A stretch of DNA of 64,000 bases from Azonexus sp. R2A61 (GTDB lineage Bacteria > Pseudomonadota > Gammaproteobacteria > Burkholderiales > Rhodocyclaceae), in contig NZ_JACBFO010000003.1 of assembly GCF_021401135.1 (NCBI RefSeq), positions 558,001 to 622,000 on the forward strand. Reading direction: 5' to 3'. Positions 48,359 through 56,974 of this stretch are shown one piece after another. A program made the position numbers and the translations under genes. The notes beneath the pieces were generated by a model. That model ran no database searches. It was not told where the DNA came from and saw nothing but the letters and a program-made list of their open reading frames with translations. Numbering within the stretch: position 1 is the stretch's first letter; each line of letters starts with the position of its first letter.

Positions 48359-48389
48359 CACAAGAACGGGTGTGGCACCCGATCTTGTG
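48359..48389. promoter_or_regulatory. 31-bp palindrome upstream of the MerR-like gene
   Basis: CACAAGA-A-CGGGTG, TGG centre, then CACCCG-A-TCTTGTG: 13 of 14 positions per arm pair, the only mismatch being a central A/A. It sits 49 bp before the start codon of the regulator and is a natural operator for it. A hairpin in the leader RNA is the other reading. Confidence 0.6.
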
Positions 48390-48438
48390 AGAAAATACAA
48401 ATGATTTTGGGCTCCAGCGGTTGTGAGTAATCAAAAAT

Positions 48439-48945
48439 ATGCACATGGTAACAACGCGTGATGCAACAAGACTTACCGGACTCTCGACGGAACAACTCCG
48501 CGAGTGGACGAGCCGTCGCGCGTTGATTCTTCCTGATGTAAAACCAAAAGGACACGGGTCTCCGGCACGTTACTCGTGGCAGACGATACTGTTGTTGCGC
48601 CTGGCAGTCGTACTGCGAGACCGTTTTAAGCTGGAACTACATGCTCATCGTGAGCTATTTGTCGAACTGGGTGCTGGCTTGGCTGGAGCGTCCTTTCTGT
48701 CCCTGTGGGGGAAGTCCCTTGCCCTCTATGGCGGGACCAGATGGGGGGTGATTGATCCGCACGACGAAAGTATCTCCATTGATGATTGCATCGTGTTGCG
48801 GCTTGAGCCGCATTTGCAGTTGCTATCGGAGAGCTTTTCTCTTCCCAACGCATTAGCTCCCAGCCAACTCCGGCTTTTCCCTGCCCTTGGGGTAATGGCA
48901 GATGTGTCGGATAACAATTCAAATGAACGCCGAAGATATGGGTAG
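48439..48945 (+). CDS. MerR-like HTH regulator (168 aa)
   Basis: N-terminal winged helix of MerR type (TRDATRLTGLSTEQLREWTS, then RRALILPDV) followed by a basic stretch and RYSWQTILLLRLAVVLRD. The C-terminal half has no known effector domain. It overlaps the methylase gene by 44 bp. Probably controls the methylase-nuclease operon. Start at 48439 or at the ATG two codons later. Confidence 0.7.
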   Translation: MHMVTTRDATRLTGLSTEQLREWTSRRALILPDVKPKGHGSPARYSWQTILLLRLAVVLRDRFKLELHAHRELFVELGAGLAGASFLSLWGKSLALYGGTRWGVIDPHDESISIDDCIVLRLEPHLQLLSESFSLPNALAPSQLRLFPALGVMADVSDNNSNERRRYG

Positions 48946-51900
48946 CCCGGCATTCACAAAGGCACTGACAGCAACCGGCTATCTTTTTCCTGATGGCAAG
49001 TCGGCGCCAGGACTAGCGCGCGCAGGAGCAGACGTAGGATCACGCCTTCGCGCCATTCTTTCGGACAGCCGCGTGGGCTTGCAGGCGGATGCGGTTTTTT
49101 CCGCGCAGAGTGTACCGACGGCGATTTTCAAGGATGCCGGCGACGAGGCTCCTTCCGAGCATCAGATCGCCAGATGGCATGAAGCCGCTTGGAATGTTGG
49201 CGTGGCACCGTTGTTGTGGATCATTACACCTACGGATGTGCGCCTGTACGACTGTTATGCCTCGCCTGCAAAGCAAAGTCCCCAGCAGATTGCGACTGAA
49301 CCGCTGGAAGTGTTTTCCTTGCAGGCAGAAGATAGATTGCAATCCCTTGATGCCATGTGTGGGCGTTGCGCCACCGAAACAGGGGCGTTCTGGTCCAGTG
49401 CTATCGGGCAACGGATTGATCGTCGGAATCGGGTGGATCGTCAATTGCTCGATGAGATCAGTGCGCTTGAAAATCGGTTGACTGTTCTTGCCCCTGCCAA
49501 TGGTCAGCCACAACCCGATGACAAAGATGAGACACAGGCTTCTCGTGACTTCGCTCAGCGATTGATTGGCCGTTGCATCTTCACGTCCTATCTGGTGGAT
49601 CGCGGTATTGCGCAGCCGTTTTTGCCGCAAGAGCTTCCTGCTGACGTAGCAAGCCTGTTCGCAACCGTCGATTCTGCGTTCACTTTGTTTCGGTGGTTGC
49701 GTAGTACCTTCAACGGTGATCTTTTCCCTATGGATGACCCGGGAGCTGAACACCAGCGCTTGGGCGATGCACATCTGGAACTGCTGCGCGACTTTGTTGA
49801 AGGGCGTAGCCTTCTGTCGGGCCAAGGCAGGCTTTTCCGCTTTCGTTTCGACGCTATTCCAGTTGACCTTGTCAGTTCGATTTATCAGCAGTTTGCGCGA
49901 TCTAGTGCTGCAGATGATGCACACACGCAGGGGTTGCATTACACGCCCGTTGAGCTTGTCCACCTAACCCTTGATCCGGTATTTGAGGCACTTCCTGCAA
50001 ATGCGCGTGTGATCGATCCGACATGCGGGTCGGGCGCTTTTTTGGTTGAGGCTTTCCGGAGATTGGTCTGGAAGCGGACCCAAGGCAGGGCTGCCAGCCG
50101 TTCCGTGGTGCGAGAAGTTCTCTACGAGCAGCTCTACGGGATCGACATCAACAGGTCTGCTCTAGGTATAGCTGCTTTTAGTCTATACCTCGCTGCGCTG
50201 GAACTTGACGAGGAGCCAGTTCAGGACATTCAGGATCTGAAGTTCGATCGCTTGATCGGTGTCACGCTCTTTGAGGCAGATACTGTTCATGACGATCTCC
50301 CATCTTTAGTTACGCAACAGCCATTCGATGCGGTCGTGGGCAATCCTCCGTGGACCTTCGTGAAGAAGGCAACCGCCTCGCGCAAGCGCAAGACCAACGA
50401 TAATCGATCCAGTAGGCCACGGCGTAGCCCAGATCAGGAATTCTTGTGGGTGGCATCGCGCCTGGCAGGTGATGCCGGACGGATCGGCATGATCATGAAG
50501 GCATCTCCGTTCTTCTCGAAGGATGACCAAGCGACCCAGTCGCGCGAGGCTCTTCTGCGCACACTCCACCCTGTCGCACTCGTAAATCTCTCGGCGCTGC
50601 GTAAGGAGGGGTTGTTCCCGGATGCAACCGGACCAGCACTGTTGTTCTTCGGTCGTTGCGCATTGGTAGATCGTGATGATCGCCTATTAGCCGGCTCAAT
50701 TCCGTGGACGCCTGACTTCAAGCGCAATGGGGTTTTTCATGTCGGTCCTGGTGAATTGAAGAGTGTGCCGCTGGCGCGTGTACTGCGCACACCGGCAATA
50801 CTCAAGGCGACAGCATTCGGCACTGCGCGAGATGCTTGGCTGATCGAGAAGTTGGAGCGGACATTCCCCACATTCGAACAGGTGCTGGCAGGCGCCAGCC
50901 TTAATGCAAGAGGGCAGGGCTTTCAGGTGGAGGGTGGCGACATCAACTATCCTCCTGACAACTATTACTCGCTTGGGGTTGTGACTCCAGCTTGCTATCG
51001 ACCATTTCAAATTCATTCCAACTCGCTGGAGCGTTTCGAACATCAGTCGCTGCACCGGACACGTAATCCAGCAATTTTCGAAGGCCCATTGCTACTCTGT
51101 CCGAAGGGTAATTTCGCTGCGGCAGTTGAACCTGGGAGATACAGCGCATCGGTAAGTGTTGAAAGCGTGCTCTACAACAAGAATTTCTATGGCATCTCGT
51201 TCGTTGGTAATGAACTCTCCGCAGCGAGAGTGCTGTCAGCCATTCTGAATTCAGGTGTGACCGCCTTCCAACTGGCCTTCGGTGGAAGCACTTGGGGCCT
51301 TGAGCGCCCTACCGTTGAGCCGAGTGATCTACTTGCGCTGCGTGTGCCGGATTTAAGCAAAGTCGATACTGACCTGTTGGAGGCTGTGCTCTCTGCTGAA
51401 GCTGCCGCTACGGAGTCGCCTGGCGATTTGGAGCTGATCGCAGCTCTGGATCACGCCGTATGCGAGCTCTACGGTTTGGAGCGAGATGAGGTCGTTGTCG
51501 TGAATGACGGAGTTCAGCGCGCCCGCGCACTGTTGTTTGAAAGCAGGGCGCAGCGAATGATGCTTGTTGCACGGCCTTCCTTGGATGACCTGGCGGTGTA
51601 CGCCAGTGAAGTAGTTCGGACGGTCAATGCTTATCTACGTGCACGCGGCAGGCGGCATCTGGAGGCAGTCATCTATCCGCGGCGTATCTCCGCCGGCAAT
51701 GCCATCGATGGAACGCCTGGTGTAGATGCGGTTAGGTTCACTATGTTGGCTGGTGCGCCGTCGGATACGCCGTGTGTGCATCAAGGAAATGAGGAGGAGA
51801 TTGCGCGTCTTGCCGCTCTCTTTCATGGACAGGTCAACGCGAACGTTCCTCCATACCTCAATGAGCGGCGGCAGATCCGAATTTACGATGAGAGCGCTCT

Positions 51901-52015
51901 TTTCATTCTGAAGCCATCCGAGGGGCGCTATTGGACACGCACGGCAGGTCTTAACGATGGGGATACCGTCCTAGCTGACCATTGGATCCAGGGGCTTCAT
52001 GCATCTGTCGCCTGA
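48902..52015 (+). CDS. large N6-adenine DNA methyltransferase (1037 aa)
   Basis: Type II/IIG-like. Residues 1-330 form an unassigned N-terminal domain (WNVGVAPLLWIITPTDVRLYD near 97-118). The methylase core has LHYTP (345-349), SAM motif DPTCGSGAF (372-380), GIDIN and catalytic NPPW (481-484). Residues about 640-1037 are target-recognition and helical parts. No PD-ExK is evident inside, and the nuclease candidate is the next gene. Start 48902 or the in-frame ATG at 48923. Confidence 0.85.
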   Translation: MCRITIQMNAEDMGSPAFTKALTATGYLFPDGKSAPGLARAGADVGSRLRAILSDSRVGLQADAVFSAQSVPTAIFKDAGDEAPSEHQIARWHEAAWNVGVAPLLWIITPTDVRLYDCYASPAKQSPQQIATEPLEVFSLQAEDRLQSLDAMCGRCATETGAFWSSAIGQRIDRRNRVDRQLLDEISALENRLTVLAPANGQPQPDDKDETQASRDFAQRLIGRCIFTSYLVDRGIAQPFLPQELPADVASLFATVDSAFTLFRWLRSTFNGDLFPMDDPGAEHQRLGDAHLELLRDFVEGRSLLSGQGRLFRFRFDAIPVDLVSSIYQQFARSSAADDAHTQGLHYTPVELVHLTLDPVFEALPANARVIDPTCGSGAFLVEAFRRLVWKRTQGRAASRSVVREVLYEQLYGIDINRSALGIAAFSLYLAALELDEEPVQDIQDLKFDRLIGVTLFEADTVHDDLPSLVTQQPFDAVVGNPPWTFVKKATASRKRKTNDNRSSRPRRSPDQEFLWVASRLAGDAGRIGMIMKASPFFSKDDQATQSREALLRTLHPVALVNLSALRKEGLFPDATGPALLFFGRCALVDRDDRLLAGSIPWTPDFKRNGVFHVGPGELKSVPLARVLRTPAILKATAFGTARDAWLIEKLERTFPTFEQVLAGASLNARGQGFQVEGGDINYPPDNYYSLGVVTPACYRPFQIHSNSLERFEHQSLHRTRNPAIFEGPLLLCPKGNFAAAVEPGRYSASVSVESVLYNKNFYGISFVGNELSAARVLSAILNSGVTAFQLAFGGSTWGLERPTVEPSDLLALRVPDLSKVDTDLLEAVLSAEAAATESPGDLELIAALDHAVCELYGLERDEVVVVNDGVQRARALLFESRAQRMMLVARPSLDDLAVYASEVVRTVNAYLRARGRRHLEAVIYPRRISAGNAIDGTPGVDAVRFTMLAGAPSDTPCVHQGNEEEIARLAALFHGQVNANVPPYLNERRQIRIYDESALFILKPSEGRYWTRTAGLNDGDTVLADHWIQGLHASVA

Positions 52016-52688
52016 CCTGCCCCTAGGGCGACCTTCCTTCGATTTGTCCGAAGATCAAATCGCCACGGTGGTCGATCTTCTGTGCCGTGGCGCCGCCGCT
52101 GCCCGGCCGTTGCTACAGCCGGGGATGCTGGAAGTCCCAATCACGATCCATGTGAAAAAGGCGATGCGGCGGCTGAAGAAGGAACTCGGTCTGTCCAATA
52201 TTGAGATCATGGGCGAGTTCGAACTGCTGGATCTGAGCAATGACGATCCCGAAGTTCTTGGTCGAATCGACATCATTCTTCGCTTCTTGCATCAGTTCGG
52301 GGATGAGGAGGCATATTTGGGCGTTGAATGCAAACGCGTGGGACATGGTGAGTCCGGGTTAAATCAGCGTTACGTGACACAAGGGGTAAATCGATTCGTC
52401 ACGGGGCAGTACGCGAGTGGCCATCACTGGGGAGTGATGCTCGGATACGTATTGAAATTGCCGAGCGCAGCTTTTGTTGCTGGCATTGACGCTCGTATCC
52501 GATCTACCTATGGTGAAGCAGCAAAGTTGGGGGATTTCGACGCACATCCCGACGCGTTATCAATGCACTCAGGCGAACTGGCGCAGGGGGCAGCAGGTCA
52601 CATCATTCGATTGATACACGTCTTTGTGGATACGACGCCGGCTTATATTTCCCCAACAGAACCGGCCGAAGCGACTTCCAATCAATAG
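51999..52688 (+). CDS. PD-(D/E)xK nuclease candidate (229 aa)
   Basis: E73 (MGEFEL), D91 (GRIDIILRF) and E110-C-K112 (LGVECKRVG) have the order and strand context of a restriction-type D...ExK site. The remaining C-terminal 110 residues carry a GYVLK strand and a helical end. It overlaps the methylase gene by 17 bp, so both are made together. Likely the cutting partner of the methylase. Confidence 0.65.
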   Translation: MHLSPDLPLGRPSFDLSEDQIATVVDLLCRGAAAARPLLQPGMLEVPITIHVKKAMRRLKKELGLSNIEIMGEFELLDLSNDDPEVLGRIDIILRFLHQFGDEEAYLGVECKRVGHGESGLNQRYVTQGVNRFVTGQYASGHHWGVMLGYVLKLPSAAFVAGIDARIRSTYGEAAKLGDFDAHPDALSMHSGELAQGAAGHIIRLIHVFVDTTPAYISPTEPAEATSNQ

Positions 52689-52783
52689 AGCTTTGAAAAA
52701 AACCGCGTCTCAAAAAGCACAATCTAATTGCGTTCTTCGATGCAAGGCATGGAAGAATTGGCGCATATAAAACAACAGGTCAA

Positions 52784-52842
52784 ATGTTGCGTATCGCCTT
52801 AACACGGGGTCTATGCATGGATTCCACAAGACGCAACATCTC
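52784..52842. other. candidate right attachment site and host dyad
   Basis: ATGTTGCGT (52784-52792) and ACGCAACATCTC (52831-52842) face each other over 38 bp, upstream of pdxJ. If the island is removed at ATGTTGC, the left arm becomes GAGATGTTGCGT and pairs for 12 bp. The 170 bp between the nuclease gene and pdxJ hold no gene. Confidence 0.55.
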
Positions 52843-52860
52843 TAAAGGGTTAAATAAGTT

Positions 52861-53622
52861 ATGATCGAACTCGGCGTCAATATCGACCACATCGCCACCG
52901 TCCGCCAGGCCCGGCGCACCTACGAACCCGATCCCGTCTGGGGCGCCGTCGAGGCGCATCTCGGTGGCGCTGACGGCATCACCGTGCATCTGCGTGAAGA
53001 CCGCCGACACATTCAGGATTCTGATGTCCGCCGGCTCAAGGAAACGACGCAGATCAAGCTCAACCTTGAAATGGCGGCAACCGACGAGATGGTCGGCATC
53101 GCCTGTGCGACCCGGCCGGAAATGGCCATGCTGGTGCCGGAAGGGCGCCACGAGGTGACCACCGAGGGCGGTCTCGACATCGTCGGCCAGGAAGCTCGCC
53201 TCAAGGACGTGATCGCCCGTCTGCGCGACGCCGGCATCACCACCAGCGTCTTCATCGACGCCGAAATCCCGCAGATCGAGGCGGCGGCGCGGATCGGCGC
53301 CAGCGTCTGCGAGATCCACACCGGCCCCTACGCCCACGCCTTCTACGAAAAAGGCCGCGATGCCGAGGCGCCGGCGGTGCTGGCCGAACTGGCCAAGATC
53401 CGCGCCGCCGGCCGCGCCATCCGCCAGCTCGGCATGCGCTTCAACGCCGGCCACGCGCTCAACTACTACAACGTCCAGCCGGTCGCCCGGCTGGCCGGCA
53501 TCCGCGAACTGCATATCGGTCACGCCATCGTCAGCCGCGCCGTCTTTGTCGGTCTGCGCGAGGCGGTGCGCGAGATGAAGGCACTGATGGTCGCCGCTGC
53601 CGAGCGTCCGGAAGCCGAATGA
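52861..53622 (+). CDS. pdxJ: pyridoxine 5'-phosphate synthase
   Basis: 253 aa TIM barrel. Starts [34 protein letters not shown] phosphate-binding and HTGPYAHAF motifs. Condenses DXP with amino-hydroxyacetone phosphate. Normally read through from recO; the island now separates them, so a new promoter is needed. Confidence 0.97.
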   Translation: MIELGVNIDHIATVRQARRTYEPDPVWGAVEAHLGGADGITVHLREDRRHIQDSDVRRLKETTQIKLNLEMAATDEMVGIACATRPEMAMLVPEGRHEVTTEGGLDIVGQEARLKDVIARLRDAGITTSVFIDAEIPQIEAAARIGASVCEIHTGPYAHAFYEKGRDAEAPAVLAELAKIRAAGRAIRQLGMRFNAGHALNYYNVQPVARLAGIRELHIGHAIVSRAVFVGLREAVREMKALMVAAAERPEAE

Positions 53623-53996
53623 TCGTCGGCATCGGCACCGACATCGTCGCCGTCGCGCGGCTGCGCGGCATGTGGGAACGGCACGGCGACAAGGCGCTGG
53701 AGAAGCTGCTGGCGCCGGACGAACTGGACGATTTCGCGCGTGCCGCCGACAAGGGTCGCTTCCTGGCCAAGCGCTTCGCTGCCAAGGAGGCCTTCGCCAA
53801 GGCCTTCGGCACGGGGGTGCGACCGCCGGTGCTGCTGCCGGCGATTGCCATCGGCCACGACGAACTGGGCAAGCCGCTCTTCAACTTTCACGGTCAACTG
53901 GCGGAAATCGTCGAAAACCGGCGGTTGACCGCACATCTTTCGATCAGCGACGAAGCCGAATACGCCGTCGCCTACGTTTTGCTGGAGCAAGCATGA
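53619..53996 (+). CDS. acpS: holo-ACP synthase
   Basis: 125 aa. [13 protein letters not shown] with catalytic Asp, and [15 protein letters not shown] with Glu. Transfers phosphopantetheine to ACP (acpP at 33438). ATGA overlaps on both sides with pdxJ and nagZ. Confidence 0.95.
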   Translation: MIVGIGTDIVAVARLRGMWERHGDKALEKLLAPDELDDFARAADKGRFLAKRFAAKEAFAKAFGTGVRPPVLLPAIAIGHDELGKPLFNFHGQLAEIVENRRLTAHLSISDEAEYAVAYVLLEQA

Positions 53997-55003
53997 GCGT
54001 CAAACTGCCCGGTCCGCTGATGATCGACATCGCCGGCACCGAACTCACCGACCTCGACCGTGAACGCCTGTGCCACCCGCTGGTCGGCGGCATCATCCTG
54101 TTCACCCGCAACTACCGCGACCGCGCCCAACTCACCGCGCTGTGCGACGAAATCCACGCGCTGCGCGAGCCGCGCCTGCTGATTGCCGTCGATCACGAAG
54201 GGGGCAGGGTGCAGCGTTTCCGCGACGGCTTCACCCGGCTGCCGCCGATGCGCGCCCTCGGTCAGTTGCACGACAGCGATCCAGCGGCCGCGCTGGCAGC
54301 CGCCCGCGCCGCCGGTTTCGTGCTTGCCGCCGAACTGCGCGCCTGCGGCGTTGATTATTCCTTCACGCCGGTGCTCGACCTCGACTACGGGCCGTCGCGG
54401 GTGATCGGCGACCGCGCCTTCCACCGCGACCCGGCGGTCGTCGTTGCGCTCGCCAGCGCGCTTGGCGTGGGCCTGAAAGCCGGCGGCATGGGCACCTGCG
54501 GCAAGCACTTCCCCGGTCACGGCTACGTCATTCCCGACTCGCACGTCGAACTGCCGGTCGACGATCGGCCGCTGGCGGCGATGGCCGACGACCTGCGCCC
54601 CTACCGCGAACTGGCCCTCGATGCAGTGATGGCGGCGCATGTCATCTACGAGTGCTTCGATTGCAATACTGCCGTATTTTCAAATAAATGGATAACTTAT
54701 TTGAGAAATAAGTTGAAGTTTAACGGGGTGGTTTTTACCGACGATTTGTCGATGGCCGGTGCCGGTGTCGTCGGCGACATGCTGGCGCGCGTGCAGACCG
54801 CCTGGGCCGCCGGCTGCGACATGCTGCTCGTCTGCAACGCGCCGGATGCCGTCGCCCAGGTGCTGGACGGCTGGCAGCCGGAAAGCGATCCCCGTCGTGC
54901 CGCGCGGCTTGCCAGGCTGTTGCCGGCCGAGGCTGTGCGCTATCCCGATCCCCACCGCTACCGGGAATCGTTGCAGACCCTGGCCGGACTGGCAACGCCA
55001 TAA
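53993..55003 (+). CDS. nagZ: beta-N-acetylglucosaminidase NagZ
   Basis: 336 aa GH3. Catalytic His/Asp loop KHFPGHGYVIPDSH and nucleophile Asp in TDDLSMAGA. Cytoplasmic muropeptide recycling. A 60-bp AT-rich patch (54672-54731) encodes SNKWITYLRNKLKFNG in unusual codons, with a 9-bp perfect hairpin inside; residues there still fit the family. Confidence 0.95.
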   Translation: MSVKLPGPLMIDIAGTELTDLDRERLCHPLVGGIILFTRNYRDRAQLTALCDEIHALREPRLLIAVDHEGGRVQRFRDGFTRLPPMRALGQLHDSDPAAALAAARAAGFVLAAELRACGVDYSFTPVLDLDYGPSRVIGDRAFHRDPAVVVALASALGVGLKAGGMGTCGKHFPGHGYVIPDSHVELPVDDRPLAAMADDLRPYRELALDAVMAAHVIYECFDCNTAVFSNKWITYLRNKLKFNGVVFTDDLSMAGAGVVGDMLARVQTAWAAGCDMLLVCNAPDAVAQVLDGWQPESDPRRAARLARLLPAEAVRYPDPHRYRESLQTLAGLATP

Positions 55004-55004
55004 A

Positions 55005-55028
55005 AAAACCCGCCGGTTGGCGGGTTTT
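55005..55028. terminator. bidirectional terminator nagZ/argC
   Basis: AAAACCCGCC and GGCGGGTTTT with GGTT loop, between convergent genes, overlapping no codon. Confidence 0.9.
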
Positions 55029-55050
55029 GATGCTTCGGGCTGGCGGTGTT

Positions 55051-55998
55051 TCAGACCAGGCCCAGGCTTTCCTCGACGCCCAGATGCACGTTCATCGCCT
55101 GTACGGCGGCGCCGGAGGCGCCCTTGCCGAGGTTGTCCAGGCGGGCGATCAGCAGCATGCGCTCGGCGTTGCCGAAGACGGCGATATCCACGCGGTTGGT
55201 GTCGTTGTTGGCTTCGACGTCGTAGAAGCCGCCGTCCGTCGTCGCCGCCAGATCGACCGGCAGCACGTTGATGAAGGCTTCGCCGGCGTAGTAGTCGGCG
55301 ATGATCCGCTGCACGTCGGCCGGCGTTGCGCGACGGGCGAACTGTGCCGGCGGCAGCGCGGCGCTGACCGCCAGGCCCTTGTAAAAAGGACCGACGATGG
55401 GCTGGAAGATCGGTGCCACGGTCAACCCGGTGTAGGCCTGCATTTCCGGCAGGTGCTTGTGGGCCAGCGCCAGCGCGTAGGGGCGCGGCGCCTTCAGCGC
55501 GGTGCCGGCTGCGGCGGCTTCGTAGTCGGCGATCATTTTCTTGCCGCCGCCGGAGTACCCGGTGATCGAATTCGCCGCAATCTGCGTGTCGGCCGGGATC
55601 AGGCCGGCGGCGACCAGCGGGCGCAGCGCCAGGATGAAGGCGGTGGCATGGCAGCCGGGGTTGGCGATGCGCTTGGAGGCCCGGATTTTGTCGCGCTGAT
55701 CCCTGGCCAGTTCCGGCAGGCCGAAGGTCCAGGCGGGATCGACACGGTGTGCGGTCGACGCATCGATGACGCAGGTTTTCGGATTGTCGACCAGGCTGAC
55801 CGATTCCTTGGCGGCGTCGTCCGGCAGGCACAGGAAGGTGACGTCGGCGGCGTTGATCAGGCGCTTGCGTTCGGCCAGGTCCTTGCGCTTGTCGGCGTCG
55901 ATCCTGATGATTTCGATGTCGCTGCGCCTGGCCAGCAGTTCGTTGATCTGCAGGCCGGTGGTGCCTTCCTGGCCATCGACAAATACGGTGTAGGTCAT
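55051..55998 (-). CDS. argC: N-acetyl-gamma-glutamyl-phosphate reductase (type 2)
   Basis: 315 aa, the short class. NADP motif [11 protein letters not shown], catalytic Cys in [10 protein letters not shown]. Third step of arginine synthesis. Alone, not in an arg operon. Confidence 0.96.
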   Translation of the reverse strand: MTYTVFVDGQEGTTGLQINELLARRSDIEIIRIDADKRKDLAERKRLINAADVTFLCLPDDAAKESVSLVDNPKTCVIDASTAHRVDPAWTFGLPELARDQRDKIRASKRIANPGCHATAFILALRPLVAAGLIPADTQIAANSITGYSGGGKKMIADYEAAAAGTALKAPRPYALALAHKHLPEMQAYTGLTVAPIFQPIVGPFYKGLAVSAALPPAQFARRATPADVQRIIADYYAGEAFINVLPVDLAATTDGGFYDVEANNDTNRVDIAVFGNAERMLLIARLDNLGKGASGAAVQAMNVHLGVEESLGLV

Positions 55999-56074
55999 GA
56001 AATGTTCCGGGATTCGGTGGTGAGTCAGTTCGGGATTCTGACAGAAAATCGTGAAATTTCCGTGTCGACCGCGC

Positions 56075-56302
56075 TCATTCGCGGGTCAGGCGGTTGACCA
56101 CGCGACGCACGCGCGGCGCCAGGAACAGCACCGACGGAAAGGCGATCGGCCAGGTGGTCATGAAGCCGCTGGCCCATTGCAGCGGAAAGGCCCAGCTCAG
56201 TTCGGTGTGGGTGACCAGCACGACACCGGAGACGATGCAGCTCATGATGCCGGAGAGCAGAAAACTGAACAGCAGGTTGGCGTAGCGGGGATCGATGCGC
56301 AT
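56075..56302 (-). CDS. DUF2798 membrane protein
   Basis: 75 aa, two TMs (about residues 8-29 and 43-63) with a TTWPIAFP segment usual in DUF2798. Function unknown. Lies between efp and argC. Confidence 0.85.
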   Translation of the reverse strand: MRIDPRYANLLFSFLLSGIMSCIVSGVVLVTHTELSWAFPLQWASGFMTTWPIAFPSVLFLAPRVRRVVNRLTRE

Positions 56303-56330
56303 CGGCGGAATTCCGTCGGGGGAATGAAAA

Positions 56331-56352
56331 ACGGGCAGCCAAGGCTGCCCGT
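56331..56352 (-). terminator. efp terminator
   Basis: ACGGGCAGCC and GGCTGCCCGT with AA loop, T-run (TTTTTC) on the minus strand. Confidence 0.82.
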
Positions 56353-56374
56353 CATGCTGCGGCCTGAGCCGGGA

Positions 56375-56935
56375 TTACTTGGTACGGCTGCGGTATTCGT
56401 CGGTGCGCGTATCGATTTCGATCTTGTCGCCGATTTCGACGAAGGCCGGCACTTGCAGTTCGAAGCCGGTCGGCTTGATGCGGGCGGGCTTCAGGACCTT
56501 GCCCGAGGTGTCGCCCTTGACGGCCGGTTCGGTGTATTCGACTTCGCGGACCAGTGCGGTCGGCAGTTCGACGGAGATCGCGCGGCCGTCGTAGAACACC
56601 ACTTCGCAAGGCATGCCGTCGTCGAGGTACTTGAGCGCGTCGACCATGTTGTCGGCTTCGACTTCGTACTGGTTGTATTCGGCGTCCATGAAGACGTACA
56701 TCGGATCGCCGAAGTAGGAGAAGGTCACTTCCTTCTTGTCGAGGACGACGATCTCGAACTTGTCGTCGGCCTTGTAGACCGCTTCCGACGGGTTGCCGGA
56801 CAGCAGGTTCTTCAGCTTCATCTTGACGACGGCGGCGTTGCGGCCGGACTTGTTGTATTCGGTCTTCTGCACGACGAGCGGCTCGCCGCCGACCATGATC
56901 ACGTTGCCGGAGCGGAGTTCCTGAGCGGTCTTCAT
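56375..56935 (-). CDS. efp: elongation factor P (Arg-32 type)
   Basis: 186 aa. Loop at residues 27-34 reads YNKSGRNA, so position 32 is Arg rather than the Lys used by EpmA. Arg-32 EF-P is activated by rhamnosylation by EarP, which is encoded next door. Relieves stalling at polyproline. Confidence 0.97.
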   Translation of the reverse strand: MKTAQELRSGNVIMVGGEPLVVQKTEYNKSGRNAAVVKMKLKNLLSGNPSEAVYKADDKFEIVVLDKKEVTFSYFGDPMYVFMDAEYNQYEVEADNMVDALKYLDDGMPCEVVFYDGRAISVELPTALVREVEYTEPAVKGDTSGKVLKPARIKPTGFELQVPAFVEIGDKIEIDTRTDEYRSRTK

Positions 56936-56974
56936 GAGAGGGTATCCAAAATCGGGTGGGAGAAAAGCCCGCGA

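Larger units (their letters stand above)
45224..52790. mobile_element. 7.6-kb genomic island between recO and pdxJ
   Basis: Bounded by direct copies of ATGTTGC at 45224-45230 and 52784-52790. Content is foreign to the flanks: a primase-like fragment, a decayed integrase, GIY-YIG and PIN proteins, and a methylase cassette, with lower GC and more AT-ending codons. The flanks code for the normally contiguous recO and pdxJ. The integrase remnant lies near the left end, as expected for a tyrosine-recombinase element. Confidence 0.75.

Noticed and set aside
48902..52015. BREX or DISARM methylase
   Set aside because: No PglZ, BrxC, Lon, helicase or phospholipase-D gene in the island; the methylase stands only with a MerR-like and a nuclease candidate.
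52784..52839. Integron attC-like site (ATGTTGCGT...ACGCAACAT)
   Set aside because: GTT/AAC core boxes do not fit the RYYYAAC/GTTRRRY rule and no integrase of integron type is present. Read as a host dyad split by the island.
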